A stretch of DNA of 16,975 bases, taken from contig JANYJT010000089.1 in NCBI GenBank assembly GCA_025358395.1, positions 1 to 16,975 on the forward strand, written 5' to 3'. This document shows positions 15,621 through 16,975 of the stretch, in pieces. The translations under genes were made by a program, and so were the position numbers. Below the pieces are notes generated by a model, which saw nothing but the letters and a program-made list of their open reading frames with translations, was not told where the DNA came from and made no database searches. Source of the stretch: Bacteroidia bacterium (GTDB lineage Bacteria > Bacteroidota > Bacteroidia > Bacteroidales > Prolixibacteraceae). The first letter of the stretch is position 1. Every line of letters starts with the position of its first letter.

Positions 15621-15959
15621 GTGAATTTCATTGTTCAAAATAGCGGATCGTATACAAACATTACGTTATTCAAGCAAAACCTGGATACAATGTTGGCTCC
15701 GGACTTAAAATCTGAGCTGGTAACGATTGTTGAAAACGGTGAAAAAAACATTTTGGTAGATCTTTCCATATGTACCTTTTGCGATCCTTCCGGAATGAGT
15801 GCACTTTTGCTGGGAAAACGAATTTGTGACGGAGTGAATGGAAATTTTATTCTGTACGGTTTGACTCCCGGGATTGTAAAGATGATGGATCTGATTGGTT
15901 TTGAATCTTTGATGAAGATTGCGGCCAACAGAGAAGGAGCGGAGGCACTACTGGTGTAA
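15621..15959 (+). CDS. STAS-domain protein (anti-sigma-factor-antagonist-like)
   Basis: The 112-residue protein is a single STAS domain of the SpoIIAA/RsbV type: an N-terminal strand, NILVDLSICTFCDPSGMSALLLGKRI (43-68), FILYGLTPGIVKMMDLIGFESLMKIA (76-101) and a short C-terminal helix. Classical members bind an anti-sigma factor kinase and are switched off by phosphorylation of the Ser after Asp in DS[ST]G. Here the motif is D55-P56-S57-G58, so the canonical phosphosite is a Pro. It is therefore probably not controlled in the usual way. The start is taken as GTG at 15621 because no in-frame ATG exists until residue 24, which would cut off the first strand. It sits 17 nt after rpsA and ahead of a terminator, then rnz. 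No anti-sigma kinase gene is in the window. Confidence 0.85.
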   Translation: MNFIVQNSGSYTNITLFKQNLDTMLAPDLKSELVTIVENGEKNILVDLSICTFCDPSGMSALLLGKRICDGVNGNFILYGLTPGIVKMMDLIGFESLMKIAANREGAEALLV

Positions 15960-15990
15960 ATATGGGAATTTATGATATCAAGATAAAATG

Positions 15991-16016
15991 ACCCGGCTAT
16001 TTTGCCGGGTTTTTTT
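15991..16016 (+). terminator. Intrinsic terminator after the STAS gene
   Basis: A 7-bp GC-rich stem ACCCGGC (15991-15997) / GCCGGGT (16004-16010) with a 6-nt loop is followed directly by a run of seven T. It lies 31 nt after the STAS stop and probably ends the rpsA-STAS transcript before rnz. Confidence 0.92.
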
Positions 16017-16060
16017 ATCTTTGGATCTTACAACATTTCCGCATTCATTTTTATTTGAAT

Positions 16061-16975
16061 ATGAATTCGTTCTCAGTTACCATACTCGGAAGCAGTTCTG
16101 CCCTTCCAACCTCCCAGCGGTTTCCAACTTCTCAGGTGATCAGACTCAATGAGCAACTTTTCCTGATCGATTGTGGGGAAGGCACCCAAATTCAATTGAG
16201 GAAATTCGGATTCAAAATGGGAAGGATCAACCATATCTTCATCTCTCATCTTCATGGAGATCATATTTACGGTCTGCCCGGACTAATTTCCTCTTTAGTA
16301 TTATACGGTAAAAAGGGCGAATTGCACATCCATGCCCATTCTGAACTCCAGCCGATGATGGAAGGGATCATGAAATTTATGAATGACCAAACAGACTTGA
16401 AAGTAAAATATCATCCATTGAACTTTCGGAGGAATGCAGTCATTTTTGAGGATAAAGGGATCAGGATCACCTCATTTCCTTTAAAGCACAGAATCTCTTG
16501 CTGTGGCTTTTTATTTCAGGAACTTCCTTCATACAGGCACATCGATAAACAGGCAATGGAAAAATATGAGGTACCTGTTTCACAACGGCTAAATATTAAA
16601 AACGGATCCGATCTTATTTTGGCAGATGGCTCTGTGATTCCCAACAGTCTGCTAACTCTTCCCGCCAGTCCCCCAAGAAGTTATGCTTTTTGTACGGATA
16701 CGGTTTTCAAAAAGGGGATTGTTCCAACAATTGAAGGAGTCGACTTGCTTTATCATGAGGCTACTTTTGCCGCAAACCTCTCAGATTTGGCAAAAAAGAC
16801 CTACCATTCAACATCCGTTCAGGCGGCTGAAATGGCACGTCTTGCCCATGCGAAGAAGCTACTGATTGGCCATTTCTCATCAAGATACAAGGATGCATCT
16901 GGCTTGGTCGAAGAGGCCAGAACAATTTTCCCTGAAACTTTTGCAGCCAACGATGGAGATAATTTTGAGCTATAG
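16061..16975 (+). CDS. rnz: Ribonuclease Z (tRNA 3' endonuclease)
   Basis: The 304-residue metallo-beta-lactamase-fold enzyme cuts the 3' trailer from tRNA precursors. Motifs are ILGSSSALPTSQRFPTSQ (8-25, typical RNase Z opening), IDCGEGTQIQLRK (36-48), the zinc motif HLHGDH (63-68), His143 (LKHR), Asp213 (CTDT), HEATF (232-236) and GHFSSRY (270-276, His271). The flexible-arm exosite region is at about 155-185 (SYRHIDKQAMEKYEVPVSQR). The length is that of the short bacterial form, and all expected metal ligands are present. The ATG at 16061 is preferred to an in-frame TTG at 16055. The stop codon TAG is the last three bases of the window, so the gene is complete. It lies after a terminator and so probably has its own promoter in 16017-16060, though no exact TAnnTTTG is visible there. 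Confidence 0.96.
   Translation: MNSFSVTILGSSSALPTSQRFPTSQVIRLNEQLFLIDCGEGTQIQLRKFGFKMGRINHIFISHLHGDHIYGLPGLISSLVLYGKKGELHIHAHSELQPMMEGIMKFMNDQTDLKVKYHPLNFRRNAVIFEDKGIRITSFPLKHRISCCGFLFQELPSYRHIDKQAMEKYEVPVSQRLNIKNGSDLILADGSVIPNSLLTLPASPPRSYAFCTDTVFKKGIVPTIEGVDLLYHEATFAANLSDLAKKTYHSTSVQAAEMARLAHAKKLLIGHFSSRYKDASGLVEEARTIFPETFAANDGDNFEL

Noticed and set aside
1..16975. tRNA, rRNA, transposase or phage genes
   Set aside because: None was recognised by eye on either strand. All substantial gaps are explained by regulatory sites, repeats or plain AT-rich intergenic DNA.

Overview
The window looks like a chromosomal segment of a Bacteroidota bacterium, probably class Bacteroidia. This rests on three things. 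The signal peptides end in the Bacteroidota-type SA|Q or IA|Q. Upstream of the ribosomal protein S1 gene is a promoter of the TTG - 19 bp - TAnnTTTG type. The gene families also fit: a TonB-dependent receptor with an N-terminal carboxypeptidase-regulatory-like domain, a DUF1080 protein, and an STAS gene next to RNase Z. Nothing suggests a phage, plasmid or genomic island; most genes are housekeeping or envelope/carbohydrate genes.

Layout. 1-1123 (minus): 5' part of a TonB-dependent receptor gene that runs off the left edge. 1198-1285 (minus): a TPP (thiamine pyrophosphate) riboswitch ahead of it, so the receptor is most likely an outer-membrane importer of thiamine or a thiamine precursor. 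1298-1329: terminator hairpin. 1351-4301 (minus): a two-gene unit, galM and a long-chain acyl-CoA synthetase, 2 nt apart. 4593-5513 (plus): a metallophosphoesterase. 5510-5807: a tandem array of 54-bp units, each carrying a 22-bp perfect palindrome. 5815-7341 (minus): guaA, GMP synthase. 7342-7456: a second, unrelated repeat, a 31-bp perfect inverted repeat made of short GAGCTAAAGT/GACTAAAGT words, touching the guaA start codon. 7462-10888 (minus): a compact run of rfbD, phosphoglucomutase and a secreted DUF1080 protein. 10986-12449 (minus): an unrecognised protein with two predicted membrane segments. 12549-13019 (minus): a CYTH/triphosphate tunnel protein. 13354-15603 (plus): rpsA with an unusually long acidic repeat-containing N-terminus. 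15621-15959 (plus): a small STAS protein. 15991-16016: terminator. 16061-16975 (plus): rnz, complete, ending on the last base of the window.

How the genes relate. rfbD and the sugar phosphomutase overlap by 14 nt and suggest sugar-nucleotide or envelope polysaccharide supply. DUF1080 and galM add carbohydrate handling. rpsA, the STAS gene and rnz form a plus-strand block linked to translation and RNA processing. The best candidates for follow-up are the two repeat structures flanking guaA, the riboswitch with its possible switching hairpins, the S1 extension, the unrecognised membrane protein, and the STAS protein lacking the canonical phosphoserine. I found no convincing wholly new multi-gene system here.
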